From contig CAICTM010000177.1 in the NCBI GenBank assembly GCA_903772945.1, positions 1 through 64,000 of the forward strand: a DNA stretch of 64,000 nt, read 5' to 3'. The notes under the pieces are model-generated. The model was not told the DNA's origin. It saw nothing but the letters and a program-made list of their open reading frames with translations, and made no database searches. A program made the translations under genes and the position numbers. Of this stretch, positions 9,457 through 19,953 are shown one piece after another. The stretch is from Seminavis robusta (taxonomy: Eukaryota; Bacillariophyta; Bacillariophyceae; Naviculales; Naviculaceae). The stretch's first letter is position 1. The number at the start of each line of letters is the position of its first letter.

Positions 9457-10434
9457 ATGACCAGAAGAGAAGGAATTTTGGGCTTGGCCTTGTCGGTCGT
9501 CTTCATCGTTTTCTCGAGTCCGCTATGTCGAGGTTTCATACCTCGAGATCTCTCTGCTATCGTTAGCACGAAAAGATACCGTCATCTACCCGCCCCGCTA
9601 TTAGCCACCTTGGATGACCACGATGACGCTAGCAACACAGTAACCACAAGCAGTACCAGTAAAGACCGAAATGACGTCGTCGTAACTGGTGTCACTCTCA
9701 AGGTTGCTTTTGACTCCAACTGGGGTGTCGCTGAAATGGCCGACGACGCTCCGTCGGTTCGATTTACGTGTGACCAATCCCTCGACATGGTCCATCGCCT
9801 ACGGGGTGACAGCGATGCCGTCTTGGTGGGACGAGGGACCGTGGAACGAGACGATTGTTCCTTGACTGTACGGAGGGGGGTGACGGCTGACAAACAGCCA
9901 CTGCGAGTTATCTTGGATCCTCGATTAACCCTCATCTTGGCGGAAGTACACGAAGGGGCGCAGTACAAAGTCTTGACGGATGGTCTACCAACCGTCATTT
10001 ATCACTGTGTATCCGATGTGCGGTTGGAATCATTGAATTTGTTGGATAGTGTCACATTGGTCTACATGGAAAGCAATCTGCCCAATGACACGCAAGAAGA
10101 CTTGCCAGAAGGAAATCGACCTGGCAGATACGCGTCTCCTGGAGCCGTCGTGGAGCATTTGCGAGACAATTTTGGCGTCCACCATTTGATGGTGGAAGGT
10201 GGCCCTCAAACAGCAATCAACTTCTTGCAGCCAGAGAATTTGATCGACCGCGCAATCCTTGTTCGTGCACCCATTAGTTTCCAAGAACCGTTTCCATCGG
10301 GCATGTCCACCGAAACACTACAAGACGCGGGGCTGGAACTGGTTTGCTCGAAAGAAAGCGGGGTAGATACCATTGATTATTGGGCCAGACCAGGGGAATC
10401 ATGGCCCACGGACCCACCGGAAGATTGGCCATGA
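9457..10434 (+). CDS. Plastid RibD-type reductase (riboflavin biosynthesis)
   Basis: A single exon encodes 325 aa from the ATG at 9457. That start is chosen over upstream 9373 because it begins a signal peptide (REGILGLALSVVFIVFSS) ending LCRG|FIPRD, a plastid import signal. Residues ~80-310 match the RibD C-terminal reductase fold: VTLKVAFDSNWG, RLRGDSDAVLVGRGTVERD, QPLRVILDPRL and the signature HHLMVEGGPQTAINFL. The family reduces 5-amino-6-ribosylaminouracil phosphate with NADPH on the way to riboflavin. No deaminase domain is present, so it resembles a stand-alone reductase as in plants (PyrR) rather than bifunctional bacterial RibD. A closely related reductase role outside riboflavin synthesis cannot be excluded. 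Confidence 0.8.
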   Translation: MTRREGILGLALSVVFIVFSSPLCRGFIPRDLSAIVSTKRYRHLPAPLLATLDDHDDASNTVTTSSTSKDRNDVVVTGVTLKVAFDSNWGVAEMADDAPSVRFTCDQSLDMVHRLRGDSDAVLVGRGTVERDDCSLTVRRGVTADKQPLRVILDPRLTLILAEVHEGAQYKVLTDGLPTVIYHCVSDVRLESLNLLDSVTLVYMESNLPNDTQEDLPEGNRPGRYASPGAVVEHLRDNFGVHHLMVEGGPQTAINFLQPENLIDRAILVRAPISFQEPFPSGMSTETLQDAGLELVCSKESGVDTIDYWARPGESWPTDPPEDWP

Positions 10435-10592
10435 ACCACTGCATGGAACGAAAATAAGTTGAATAATATTATCCAACAGGAAGAGGCAACAACAGTCCAA
10501 CATTGCGCTGCCAACACCACTCGTGATAAAGCTATCTACTAGAATCTTGCTACAAAACAATCAACCATACAGTATTTATTTATTTTGACTCG

Positions 10593-11780
10593 CTACGTAT
10601 GCTTCCATTGGGCGCTCCGCCTCCAAACAATCTTAGATTGATCGGTCCGATATCGTTGTGTCACCCATGTGTCTTCCATTTTGGTCAGTTCTCCAAATTG
10701 GAAGGCAAAGACTCCAGCTTGTGCAATCATGGCCCCATTGTCAATGCAATAGCGGTGATCCATGGCACACAAGGTTCCTCCTCGTTCGGATACCATAATG
10801 GACATCATGTCTTGCAGCCTTTTGTTGCATCCCACACCTCCCACAATCAGTACTTGATTCTGTCCACAGTGTGCCATGGCACGTTCTGTAATCTCCACCA
10901 ACATGGCAAAGAGGGTTTCTTGTAAAGAGTAGCACAAGTCTGCCTTGGTGATTTTGTTGCTGTTGTCCTTTTCGCCATTCTTGCTGTCCTCTTCTTGGAC
11001 CAACCGTGTCTTGGCCAACGTCTCGACATGCGTCAAAATACCGGAGAAACTGACATCCATTCCCTTGACTACATACGGGAGTTCCACATATTGGGCTCCT
11101 TCCTTTTTGGCTTCTTGTTCGATATTGTATCCTGGACTGGGATCATTGGAGAGACCAATTACACGGGCAAATCGGTCCAAACAGTTCCCAATGGCAATAT
11201 CAATGGTTTCACCAAAAATCCGGTATCGTTGATCCTGATAGGCAATCACCTGTGTATTGCCTCCACTGACATAAAGTACCACTGGATTGCTGGCACCAGT
11301 CGCCAATCGTCCCATTTCAATGTGCCCCACGCAATGATTGACGGCCACCAGTGGGACCTTCCATAGCAGACTCAACGTGCGAGCGCACACGGCACAGGAT
11401 TGCAAGGGACCCCCCATTCCAGGTCCTTTGGTAAAACAAATGGCATCCACGTGTGCTTCCGGTTGTTTGTCGTTGGGAAAGGCTTCCTGCAGAGCCGTGC
11501 GGACCAAGGCAACCACATGGGCTTGATGATGCCATGCGGTCTCACGGGGCAAGAATCCTTGTCCCGTTGGAGCAATAAATGTTTTGCGTGGATTGGACAA
11601 GATCTCGTACGTGTGATTGTTCTTTTGGTACCGCAATACACCCACGCCGACCTTGTTGGCCGATCCTTCAATGCCCAACACCACGGTCGTTTCTTTGGAG
11701 TTGATGGTGGATTCTGGGAGTGGCAGATTGTCGACAAGTGGCTTGGCTGAACAGGGACCGTCTGTGGCTCTGGATGTCAT
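10593..11780 (-). CDS. KAE1: tRNA t6A threonylcarbamoyltransferase Kae1/OSGEP
   Basis: A single exon encodes 395 aa with no targeting peptide, so it is probably the cytosolic KEOPS subunit and not the organellar Qri7 form. It transfers threonylcarbamoyl to A37 of ANN-decoding tRNAs. Visible motifs in order are [17 protein letters not shown] (ATPase-fold start), [12 protein letters not shown], the metal-binding [11 protein letters not shown] (HxxxH), [32 protein letters not shown] and [10 protein letters not shown]. All are typical of Kae1/TsaD. The length slightly exceeds the usual 335-360 aa because of an N-terminal extension and an insert rich in Glu, Asp, Lys and Asn near [14 protein letters not shown]. 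The gene is divergent from the RAD54B-like gene across 530 bp. Confidence 0.95.
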   Translation of the reverse strand: MTSRATDGPCSAKPLVDNLPLPESTINSKETTVVLGIEGSANKVGVGVLRYQKNNHTYEILSNPRKTFIAPTGQGFLPRETAWHHQAHVVALVRTALQEAFPNDKQPEAHVDAICFTKGPGMGGPLQSCAVCARTLSLLWKVPLVAVNHCVGHIEMGRLATGASNPVVLYVSGGNTQVIAYQDQRYRIFGETIDIAIGNCLDRFARVIGLSNDPSPGYNIEQEAKKEGAQYVELPYVVKGMDVSFSGILTHVETLAKTRLVQEEDSKNGEKDNSNKITKADLCYSLQETLFAMLVEITERAMAHCGQNQVLIVGGVGCNKRLQDMMSIMVSERGGTLCAMDHRYCIDNGAMIAQAGVFAFQFGELTKMEDTWVTQRYRTDQSKIVWRRSAQWKHT

Positions 11781-12310
11781 TGTTGTTGTTACTATTGGTA
11801 AGTGATGAGATAGCCAAAAGGACGACAGTGGATAAAGACTGACCCAAGTCCAGCTCTTCGTGTTGTTGTCGTTTTGTGTTTGGATCTGAGAGGGAGGAGG
11901 AAAGATTTGGCTGAAAACCTGAACCCTTTTGCATCTAAACCCGCCATTTCGACCTTCACAACTTCACACAAAACACAGCCACACCACTTCCCTTTGCTCT
12001 TGATGCTTCCTTTCAATTTCCTCTCTATCCTTTGTCAACCCCATTGCTTCATTGTTTGAGCCGTCTGACAGCTGCGTTTGGTAGTGTACTAACATATCTG
12101 ACTGTGCAGCGTACTTTTCGCTGTCATTTTGGCTCCAGCAGCCTACTACTTTTTCTTGTCACAATTTCACACCGACCAAAGAGGACTGTCACTCTTTTTT
12201 TATTTGGTGCCATCTCTCTTTCCAACTGCATTGCCTGTCGAAGCGTCGTCAATACTCTTCCACGCATCATTCTTGTGTCTCATTTATTTGTGCACCAGAA
12301 CCAGCCATAA
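11781..12310. promoter_or_regulatory. Divergent promoter region KAE1 / RAD54B-like
   Basis: This 530-bp gap lies between start codons on opposite strands. The right half is rich in T/C tracts (12100-12290), which suits a 5' UTR or promoter. No specific element was identified. Confidence 0.4.
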
Positions 12311-15300
12311 ATGACTTCCTCCGGAAAACAACTTTCTATTGGCGCCAATGACGCTGTTGCTACTACTGCGTTGGAATATGAAGTCCTCTACTTTGCAAGG
12401 TCCAAAAAAGTTCACAAGTCCAAGGGCGTCTCCAAATTTGATGGAGTTCTCAGCATCAATGTGACAACAGGAAGCATTCGGCTCAAGGATTCCACGGCGG
12501 ATGATGAGGACGAAAGTGATGAAGACGACGCAGATGACGACGACAACCCAAAGGGAAGAAAGAAAAAGTCCTTTTCCAAGAAAAAGAAACAGAGAGCCAA
12601 CAAGGCCATTCCTTTCAGTGGAAACGACAAGGCATTGGCACAGCGAGCCCAGGACAGTCTACAAGATGATGACACTATCGTCTTGGGAGGATATGAAGTG
12701 CAAATTGTGTCTCGCATGAGTGCTGCTTCGCAGCCGACCAAGAAACCGGCCACTCTCAGCTTTTCTTCCCGCAAGCGACCCGCAGGTCTCAACAGCGGCA
12801 AGACTGGCTCTGTATCCATCCTGTCCAACAAGCGAGCATTTGTGGCCAAGCCACTCAAAAGTGTCTCAAAACCATCCCTGCAGTCTCGTCAGCAGCAACC
12901 ACTTGCCAAGAGAAAGCCTCTTTTGCCGCTCTCACAGAGCACCTCGCTCCATCCACGTCGGGCTGTCAATCCATCACGTGCCACCACTCAAGTGGCCAAA
13001 AAGCCAGCCGCCAACAATGGCAATGCGTGTCAAATCTGCCCTGGAATACCGTTGACCGGGCAGATCCGAAATGTCCTCTTGCCCCATCAAGTTGTAGGCG
13101 TGGAATTCCTCTGGAATGCCTTGGTCGTTGGTCCCGACAAGGGTGCCATTCTGGCAGATGAGATGGTAAGAGCACCCATTCTAATACCCATTCTAACGGC
13201 AATGCGTGTATCTGACCAGTCTGACATTCTTGTCTTTGATGCTGCAGGGGCTAGGGAAGACTCTCATGACGATAGCAACCATTGTGGGACTGCATCGAAC
13301 GCACCGAGAAAAGGTGAGTGCCGTGGGGGGAGCTCGAATGATTTGAGGAGCCACAGCAACTCACGTTCTCTGCCGCCCGTATTGTCAGCACTTTATCGTT
13401 GTGTGTCCCAGTTCACTGGTATCCAACTGGGCCAAGGAATTTGACAAGTGGGTGGGCAAGGCCAGTCAACCCAAACGAGTTGTCATTCAAAGCGGAAAGG
13501 ATGAATCCATATCTCGGCTCAAGGCAATCTACTCATCGACAAAGAGCATTGGAGGGCAGGTCTTAATTCTTTCCTTTGATATATTCCGACGTGTCACCCA
13601 AAACATCAAACAGAACATTGGTCTCGTCGTGATTGATGAGGCGCACAAAATGAAGAACAAGGACGCGCAAACCTTCACTGCTCTAGCATCGATCCCCACA
13701 GAAGCGAGACTCTGCATTACGGCGACGCCTGTCCAAAACAACTTGAAGGAGTTCTACACACTGGCCAACTTTGTGCGACCGAGTTGTCTGGGAGAAATCA
13801 ATGAGTTTCGGCGTGGTGAGTATCACAACGAGAATGTTTGTACTTGTGCGCTTGTGCAAGTCAGACTAACATGTTGCTTGATTCCGTCTCGTCAGAGTAC
13901 GAACGTCCGATTGCTGCCGCAAACCATAAGAATGCATCGACGGAGCAGAAGGCTCGAGGAAAGGAACAGTCCAAGGCACTAGACGCCTTGATCAAACCAT
14001 TCATGCTGCGCCGCCTTCGAAAGGATATTCGCAACGATTTGCCTCCGCGTGAAACTCTTCTTTTATTCTGTCGTCCTACCCACACACAGACTTCCATGTA
14101 CCAGGAGCTTTGCCGAAAGGCCACTTGGGGGGTCAGCGATGGTCGCTCGGACGCGCTCGCGACGCTACAGACCTTGCAGAAGCTTTGTACTCATCCAGCC
14201 ATGCTTGAGAAGAACAAGGCGGCAGTCAATCTACTTTCCAATGAGAGTGTAGCGCTCTCGGGAAAGCTTGCAGTTTTGGAGACCCTGTTGATGGCTATTC
14301 GAGAGCAACGTGATAAGGTCGTAATTGTGTCCAACTTCACGACCGTTTTGTCTCTGCTGGAAGCAACGATTCTGCGTCCCAAACAGATGCCCTTTGTGAG
14401 ATTGGATGGCAGCACGGACCAGTCGGATCGTCAGGTGCTTGTCGACAACTTCAACCGAAAGGGTGGCTCGGGATTTGCATTTCTCTTGAGTTCCAAAAGC
14501 GGAGGATGCGGCCTCAACTTGATTGGAGGTGCGTAGTGGGTACCTGTACTGCTGATGTTGCTTTCCCCGCCTCTTTCGTTGGTTTGTTCTTGTCTTCGCG
14601 CGAACGCCGTCACTTCGAGCTGCGTTTAGTGCCACGCCACGCAAATCATCCACCGCAACACCGGTGGCTCATCATGGGCGATGCGCAGGGGTATATCGGC
14701 CGGTGGACCTGGCGGGTGCCCCTTGGTCAGCGAATGACAAGCAAGCCATGGCTCGCATCTATAGACAGGGGCAAGAGAAGCCTTGTTTCATCTACAGATT
14801 TTTACGACTGGGACTGTGGAAGAAGTAACAGACGACATCAAGTGCTCTCTTTCCATTCGTGATTGATTTGTGAAGCGGCTTCGATACTCACCATCGTCTT
14901 GCTCAGTCATTCTACAGCGCCAGATGACAAAGGAAGCCCTTGAGGTGATGAATGGCAGCAGTAAAAAGTCGACTGAAAAGTTCTCGAAGGAAGAGATTGC
15001 AGACTGCTTTTCACTCAAGGCTTGTGACTGTGACACAAAAGACAAGCTGGGGCTGGGCTCGTCTTGGCCCAACTATGGTGAGATCTTGCAACGCGTCAAA
15101 GGGCATGAATTGTTTGCAGTATGCCTGTCTCTCATCTCCATTGGTTCTGATTGATTCTTTGATCGAATTTCTCTTGAACAAAAGTGGGCCCGGACAGTCT
15201 CGAGGCGCAGGGTAGCAAAGATCAAGTGTTGCAGAACGTGGCTGGAACAATGTCAGATGTGCTATCCTTTGTTCACTTGTGTGTTGAAAAGCAGGCCGAG

Positions 15301-15411
15301 GTAGATGCTAGTGACGAGAAGTCGAACCACGAAGAAAGCAATGACGGTGAAGTGGAGCCTGAGGATGAAGAGGCGGAAGAAAGCTCCAGCGACGAAGAGA
15401 TGGAGTTCTAA
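12311..15411 (+). CDS. RAD54B/RDH54-like SNF2 recombination ATPase
   Basis: The inferred exons are 12311-13165, 13248-13313, 13389-13815, 13896-14528, 14689-14824, 14907 or 14918 to 15077, and 15185-15411. The N-terminus carries the DUF2439-type module found in RAD54B (YEVLYFARSKKVHKSKGVS ... VLGGYEVQIVSRMS). The SNF2 core follows: LLPHQVVGVEFLW, DEM|GLGKTL (Walker A split by intron 1), VVIDEAHKMKN (DEAH box), ITATPVQNNL, LDGSTDQSDRQ and RIYRQGQEKPC. The tail CDCDTKDKL...DQVLQ is RAD54-like. Such proteins remodel DNA with RAD51/DMC1 in homologous recombination. One base seems to be missing in a T run at ~14799-14803, and the next splice junction also fits poorly. The copy may be damaged, or the sequence may be in error. 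Confidence 0.85.
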
Positions 15412-15890
15412 TGGTTGTAAACGGCGCTTTCGATTGTCAGAATCGAGGTTTTGCGGTTTTGCCTCTTTTCTTGCAAAACTTCGTTAGGGTTAGGAATAAC
15501 TCGCTTCCATCCATATAGTCTAATCATAGAGCACCGACCGTCGCCAAAACCTTATTATAAGGGGGTTTAGAGTAGGGAAATTATCTACGGAAGCCAGCCG
15601 GGGCCAGGCTTAAAAGCAAAAAACAGTCGAAATTCAGGACTAGGTTCTGAGGGATCAGGGGCAAGAAATTGAGGACCATTACGGGGGGCAAAGGGTTTGG
15701 CTTTGCGGGATCCACGGAGACATAAATGGGTAGCTTTCACAAACCTTGTTGTATTCTGAGTAAAAGTAATAATGCCGTCGTCCATTTAGTATTTGTTTTT
15801 CTCTCTATCCATGCCAGTGGTCATGTTCTCAATCTTCCTTTCCTCTCTGGCTAGCCCTTCAATTTGATCCGCTAATTACGATCCACAAAG
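15412..15890. other. Intergenic region, nothing recognised
   Basis: This 479-bp gap lies between two plus-strand genes and presumably holds the 3' UTR of the RAD54B-like gene and the promoter of the sulfotransferase gene. No element could be assigned. Confidence 0.4.
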
Positions 15891-17309
15891 ATGATGCAGT
15901 TGAAACATCGCGGCGTTCCCCATCTTCTCCTGTTTCTCGTGGCGTTGGCAATCTTTCTCGGCGTCTTCAGACCTGCACGCCTGAAGCGGCTGGATGTGCC
16001 GGAGTTGACCCACAAGAAGCCTGACAGCACAATGCACGACCAACTGTTGGAAAGAATGCGCAAAGAACCAGAGAGCGACTTTGGTTCTGTTGCAAAATCC
16101 AACGCCGCCAACTGGGAAAAATTTAGAGCCTCCATTGAGGCTGGAAAAGTCCCGAAAACGATGAAACACAATCTATCCTCGAAGAGAAAGATTGAACGTC
16201 TCATAGAAACCAGCACCAGCAAACATTGTTTGACAACTGCCTGTATCGATAAAGTCGCCACGCCCCTGGCTCGAAGTTTTCCCAATCGCACAAATATTGA
16301 TGAATGGTGCTTTGCCAGGCAAGAAGGTGACGGCCACCCAATGCCCAATCTGGGAGACAACAAAGGGCACCAAGGGTTGATATTGGTCAAAGTACCCAAG
16401 GCGGCTTCGTCCACGACAGCTGCTGTCGTGTTGCGGCTGGGACATCGACTTGGCTGCAACATGAATTACATCCACTGGGACCACAAACCCGCACACAAAG
16501 GATACAACAGACGCGACAAAAAGAAATCCATCATGATACTGTCAGTGAGAGATCCTGGAGATCTTCTGACAAGCCATGTATACTGGAGCTTTGTGAGCTT
16601 GCGCGATGTTCCAGAAGAGGATGTGAGTCCGGAATTTCTGGTTGAAAAGGTTAAGGACTTTGGAATAGACTACGGAAGTATGAGAGATCGCCAGGGTGGA
16701 TTCACACTGCAGTTCTCTTCGTTAGAACGTATACCCGTCGGAGCTGGATGGGACAAGGAGGAACAAGATTTGGTACACCCACAGGACGCTGTCAAAAGAG
16801 TCAAGGGAATATTGAATGCGTACGATTTCGCCCTAGTAGTCGAACGAATGGATGAATCCTTGGTAGCCCTTGCCCTCTTGCTCGGTGTTCCCGTTGGCGA
16901 TGTCTTGGTATCTTCATCCAAAGTCTCTGCTCCAACTGGAGCTAATGGATCGGAAGCCGGAAAGACATATGTCTACAGCAAGAGGCTGAAAAGATGCCTG
17001 CCATTGGTGAAATCCCACCACCCTCCTTTGCTCCAGCGGTATCTGGATTCTGATCACTTTCGCTCTCAGAGTTATGGCGATTTAATTTTGCATGCAGCTG
17101 CAAACAGGAGTTTGGACTTGACCATTGAAAGATTGGGGAAAGAACAGTTTGAGAAGGCAATGAAGGAATACCTCTACTGGAAAAAGAGAATGGAACAAGA
17201 GTGCTCTTCTATGATTCACTCTCCATGCTCCAGTGACGGGAAATTGCAGCTTTCGAAATCCAAGTCCTACTGTTACGGTCATGACATGGGTTGTAAGTTG
17301 TACCGGTAG
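15891..17309 (+). CDS. Type II membrane sulfotransferase-like protein
   Basis: A single exon encodes 472 aa. A short basic N-terminus is followed by one signal-anchor helix (HLLLFLVALAIFLGVF, residues ~12-27), the layout of Golgi enzymes. LILVKVPKAASSTTAAVVLR (residues ~161-180) matches the 5'-phosphosulfate-binding loop of PAPS-dependent sulfotransferases. IMILSVRDPGDLLTSHVYW (~215-235) matches the 3'-phosphate-binding R...S segment. The enzyme probably moves sulfate from PAPS to a glycan or glycoprotein in the Golgi; diatoms make abundant sulfated polysaccharides. The acceptor is unknown. The C-terminal ~200 residues have no recognised motif and are Cys-rich near the end. Confidence 0.75.
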   Translation: MMQLKHRGVPHLLLFLVALAIFLGVFRPARLKRLDVPELTHKKPDSTMHDQLLERMRKEPESDFGSVAKSNAANWEKFRASIEAGKVPKTMKHNLSSKRKIERLIETSTSKHCLTTACIDKVATPLARSFPNRTNIDEWCFARQEGDGHPMPNLGDNKGHQGLILVKVPKAASSTTAAVVLRLGHRLGCNMNYIHWDHKPAHKGYNRRDKKKSIMILSVRDPGDLLTSHVYWSFVSLRDVPEEDVSPEFLVEKVKDFGIDYGSMRDRQGGFTLQFSSLERIPVGAGWDKEEQDLVHPQDAVKRVKGILNAYDFALVVERMDESLVALALLLGVPVGDVLVSSSKVSAPTGANGSEAGKTYVYSKRLKRCLPLVKSHHPPLLQRYLDSDHFRSQSYGDLILHAAANRSLDLTIERLGKEQFEKAMKEYLYWKKRMEQECSSMIHSPCSSDGKLQLSKSKSYCYGHDMGCKLYR

Positions 17310-17744
17310 TTGTCTGAACTCAAGCTTCGAGCACGTCTGCATACGGAGGATCTTAACGTTTTTGTTTTCCATCCATCCATCCAGGTGGGCACAAGTGCAT
17401 TGACAGAATGCTGGCTAATGGCAGAGACCAAACATAGTGATAGCACACAACAATACACCTGTTCGAAAGGACGATTGAGGAGCAAGTTGACGAGTAAAAA
17501 CTGTTCTGTGGGGTTGTTAGGTTATGAGATGAGCGATCTCTTTTGATACAGTATGATATGATACTGCGCTGCAAGCATACAAATCAACCGCAGATATGCA
17601 CCGTGGAGTATCCTTGAATACAACCGGTGCGGCTGATCCTTTGCGACCTCCCTGACCACCTGAAGCGGTTTCACCGCAGGCTTTGTCTTCAGAGCTGTTG
17701 GCTCTCTGTGTCAAGAATCTCATACTTTGTCTCCTCCTCCATGT
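17310..17744. other. Region upstream of the solute-binding gene
   Basis: The missing first exon or exons of the solute-binding gene should lie here if that gene is intact, but no frame with the expected SGTIRCG-like start was found. A CCATCCATCCATCCA tract occurs at about 17370-17384. Confidence 0.35.
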
Positions 17745-19209
17745 AGTACCAAGCCATTTCGGCTGCCCTGAATGTGAGACCCGAGTTATTTCATCTGAAT
17801 TATACAGACATGATTCCCGCTCTTGCTTCCGAAAGAGTCGACGTTTTAATTTGGGGATTTGTACACAATATGGGGGATGAAGTTTTCCAGGTAAGGAGGA
17901 AAGGTTGGATGTGCGCTGGAACCAAAGCGAGCTCATCAGACTACTCACACGTCTGATCCAACGAAGCAAGGAACCAGGACGCCGTTTCTTTTGCTCAGCC
18001 TTATGGGTATTCCGGAATTAGGACTGGAGGGGTACCTTTGGAAATTGCAGCGAGCTAAATGTTTGTGTATCAGCTTCTGCGGTTGGTAGGTTAGATCTTG
18101 TCTCCAAATTCCTTGCGCGAAGACGCCTTGTAATCCTGGAGACGGATGAGGAAGGATTTGCCATAGATGCTTTCATGAATGGGACCTGCAATGTCATGGC
18201 ACTTCTCAACGCAAGGCATCTGGCAGTGCAGTCTGTCAGAAGCCGTGGATATTTCGGAGAGTATGCCAACGGCAAAACTGAGCTGTTGCCAGAACCACAC
18301 ACTGCCGTCACCAGAGCGGGAGACGCGCACTTTTCTGATTTCGTCAATGCTGTCTTGATGTCGTTGCAGTTTGCGCGGTCTGCCAACATTACCCAAGAAA
18401 CGGCAGACAAGTTTCCCGAGACTGAGCTTTTTGGAAATGAACATAGAGCAATGTTTCAAAGGGCGATACAGGTGGTGGGAAACTTTAATGAAATCAGGTT
18501 TCGCTCACTGAGTCAGTCTCTCCACGCAACGAGTGGCGGTATCAGTGATCTAAACAACGGGAGCACAGGACTTTTGTATCCTTTCACTCTGGGGGCCATC
18601 GACACCGACTGCAAGGATCACCCTCTGAGCGATACAATGTTGGCAATCAAAGCAAGTGGGACCATCCGTTGTGGCATTGTGTTGAACCGCCCTGGGTTCG
18701 TGAGTTCTACTGGTGGCGGCGTGGAAGGCATGGATGTTGACTTCTGCCAGGCTGTTGCGGCCAGTCTTTACCGGGGAGCTGACTTGGTTACGGCTGGAGT
18801 GACAGATGGATATCAATTGCTGGCATCAGGAGAGCTGGACATCCTAGCTGGAGGCACGTGGACGCTCGACAATGATGTAAAAGAACCAACAACTGGCATT
18901 GGCTTCTCCTTTTCTACACCTTACTTTTATGGTTATTCGGATTCAGAGGACAACTTTTGTTTGGCGACCAGGCAGGATGATCATGACTGGATCTCTTTTG
19001 TGTACTGGGTTGTCATGGCAACGATTTACGCGGAGACCAATGACATTGGCTCGCATTCATCACATGGCATGCCCGAGGTTCTTGTCTTTGGGTCTGATCT
19101 AAAAAGAATGTTCCGTGATGCCATCTTGACTGTTGGGAGTTACGCCGAAATCTACGCGAGAAATGTTGAGCCATTCATTCCAAGAGGGAATCGAATCGGA
19201 ATGTGCTGA
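17745..19209 (+). pseudogene. Tandem two-domain solute-binding protein (SBP family 3), probably broken
   Basis: Two copies of a bacterial-type periplasmic amino-acid-binding fold follow each other. Copy 2 is complete inside the open frame 18175-19209: GTIRCGIVLNRPGF, GMDVDFCQAVAASLY, LASGELDILAGGTWTL, FSFSTPYFYGY, then FGSDLKRMFRDAILTVGSYAEIY. Copy 1 is spread over 17745-18500. It runs LNYTDMIPALASERVDVLIWG, a likely intron 17891-17978 (GTAAGG...ACCAG), FAQPYGYSGIRTGG, a frame change near 18033, then CVSASAVGRLDLVSKFLARR, FMNGTCNVMA and FGNEHRAMFQRAIQVVGNFNEI. The N-terminal lobe start of copy 1 and any signal peptide were not found. In bacteria such proteins feed ABC importers; in diatoms the role is unknown. 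It is called a pseudogene because of the frame change and missing start, but unrecognised introns could rescue it. Confidence 0.6.
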
Positions 19210-19953
19210 GCGGTCACCCTGTGCAGACCCCTCAGCAATACGTTGCGCCTGGATTTGATGCATACAGGTCAACGTGACTCGACTCGACTCCTCGTTTACC
19301 CTAATCCAGGCCCAGTGTGGAAGCCATGCGCTTGCCAACAAGCTGCACAATGAACTAAACTAGACTAGACGGGGAACTACATGTACCACGATTGAGCCAC
19401 CTATTAGAGAACCGAACCAAATACCTACATGTATTGTATAGGTAACGGTACCAATAAGCAGGTTGGTGGACAGATTTGCCCTACAGCACTGCAAGGTAAA
19501 GAATAGAAAAGCACTGTTCCTCCGACTAGTGCTGCTGAACGATCCAAAACAAAGCACTGTTCCTCCGACTAGTGCTGCTGAATGATCCAAAACAAACTTT
19601 AGTACGTACGGCAGAATGAAACCTCGCGCGGCAATACAAAGAAATGTTGCTGCAATGTTGTTGTTCCATTGATGCTACGATGTGTTGTTGATGAGGGCGT
19701 TGCGTGATGCGTGAACGGAAGAAATGCCTCGGAACCTCCTGAGACAGAGAACAACGAACAGGACTTGATTCGCAGATTGAATCGAATCATTCAGAGGGAC
19801 CGATGAAGGGATGAGTGATACCGGGTACAACACAAAGACACTCCGGAAGATCCGCGGCTTTGGCTTTTTCGATGCTCGATGCTGTCGACAAACAGACAAG
19901 AGTCACGTTTACTCCGCAGTGAACAAGAGTCCGGCGTACCGAAACATCGATCT
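19210..19953. other. Intergenic region with 43-bp tandem duplication
   Basis: No gene was recognised. The stretch contains the duplication listed separately at 19508-19593 and a TACATGTA-rich segment near 19378-19440. Confidence 0.4.
19508..19593. repeat. 43-bp direct tandem duplication
   Basis: Two head-to-tail copies start with AAAGCACTGTTCCTCCGACT at 19508 and 19551. They differ at one position (GAACGATCC against GAATGATCC), so the duplication is recent. Confidence 0.9.
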
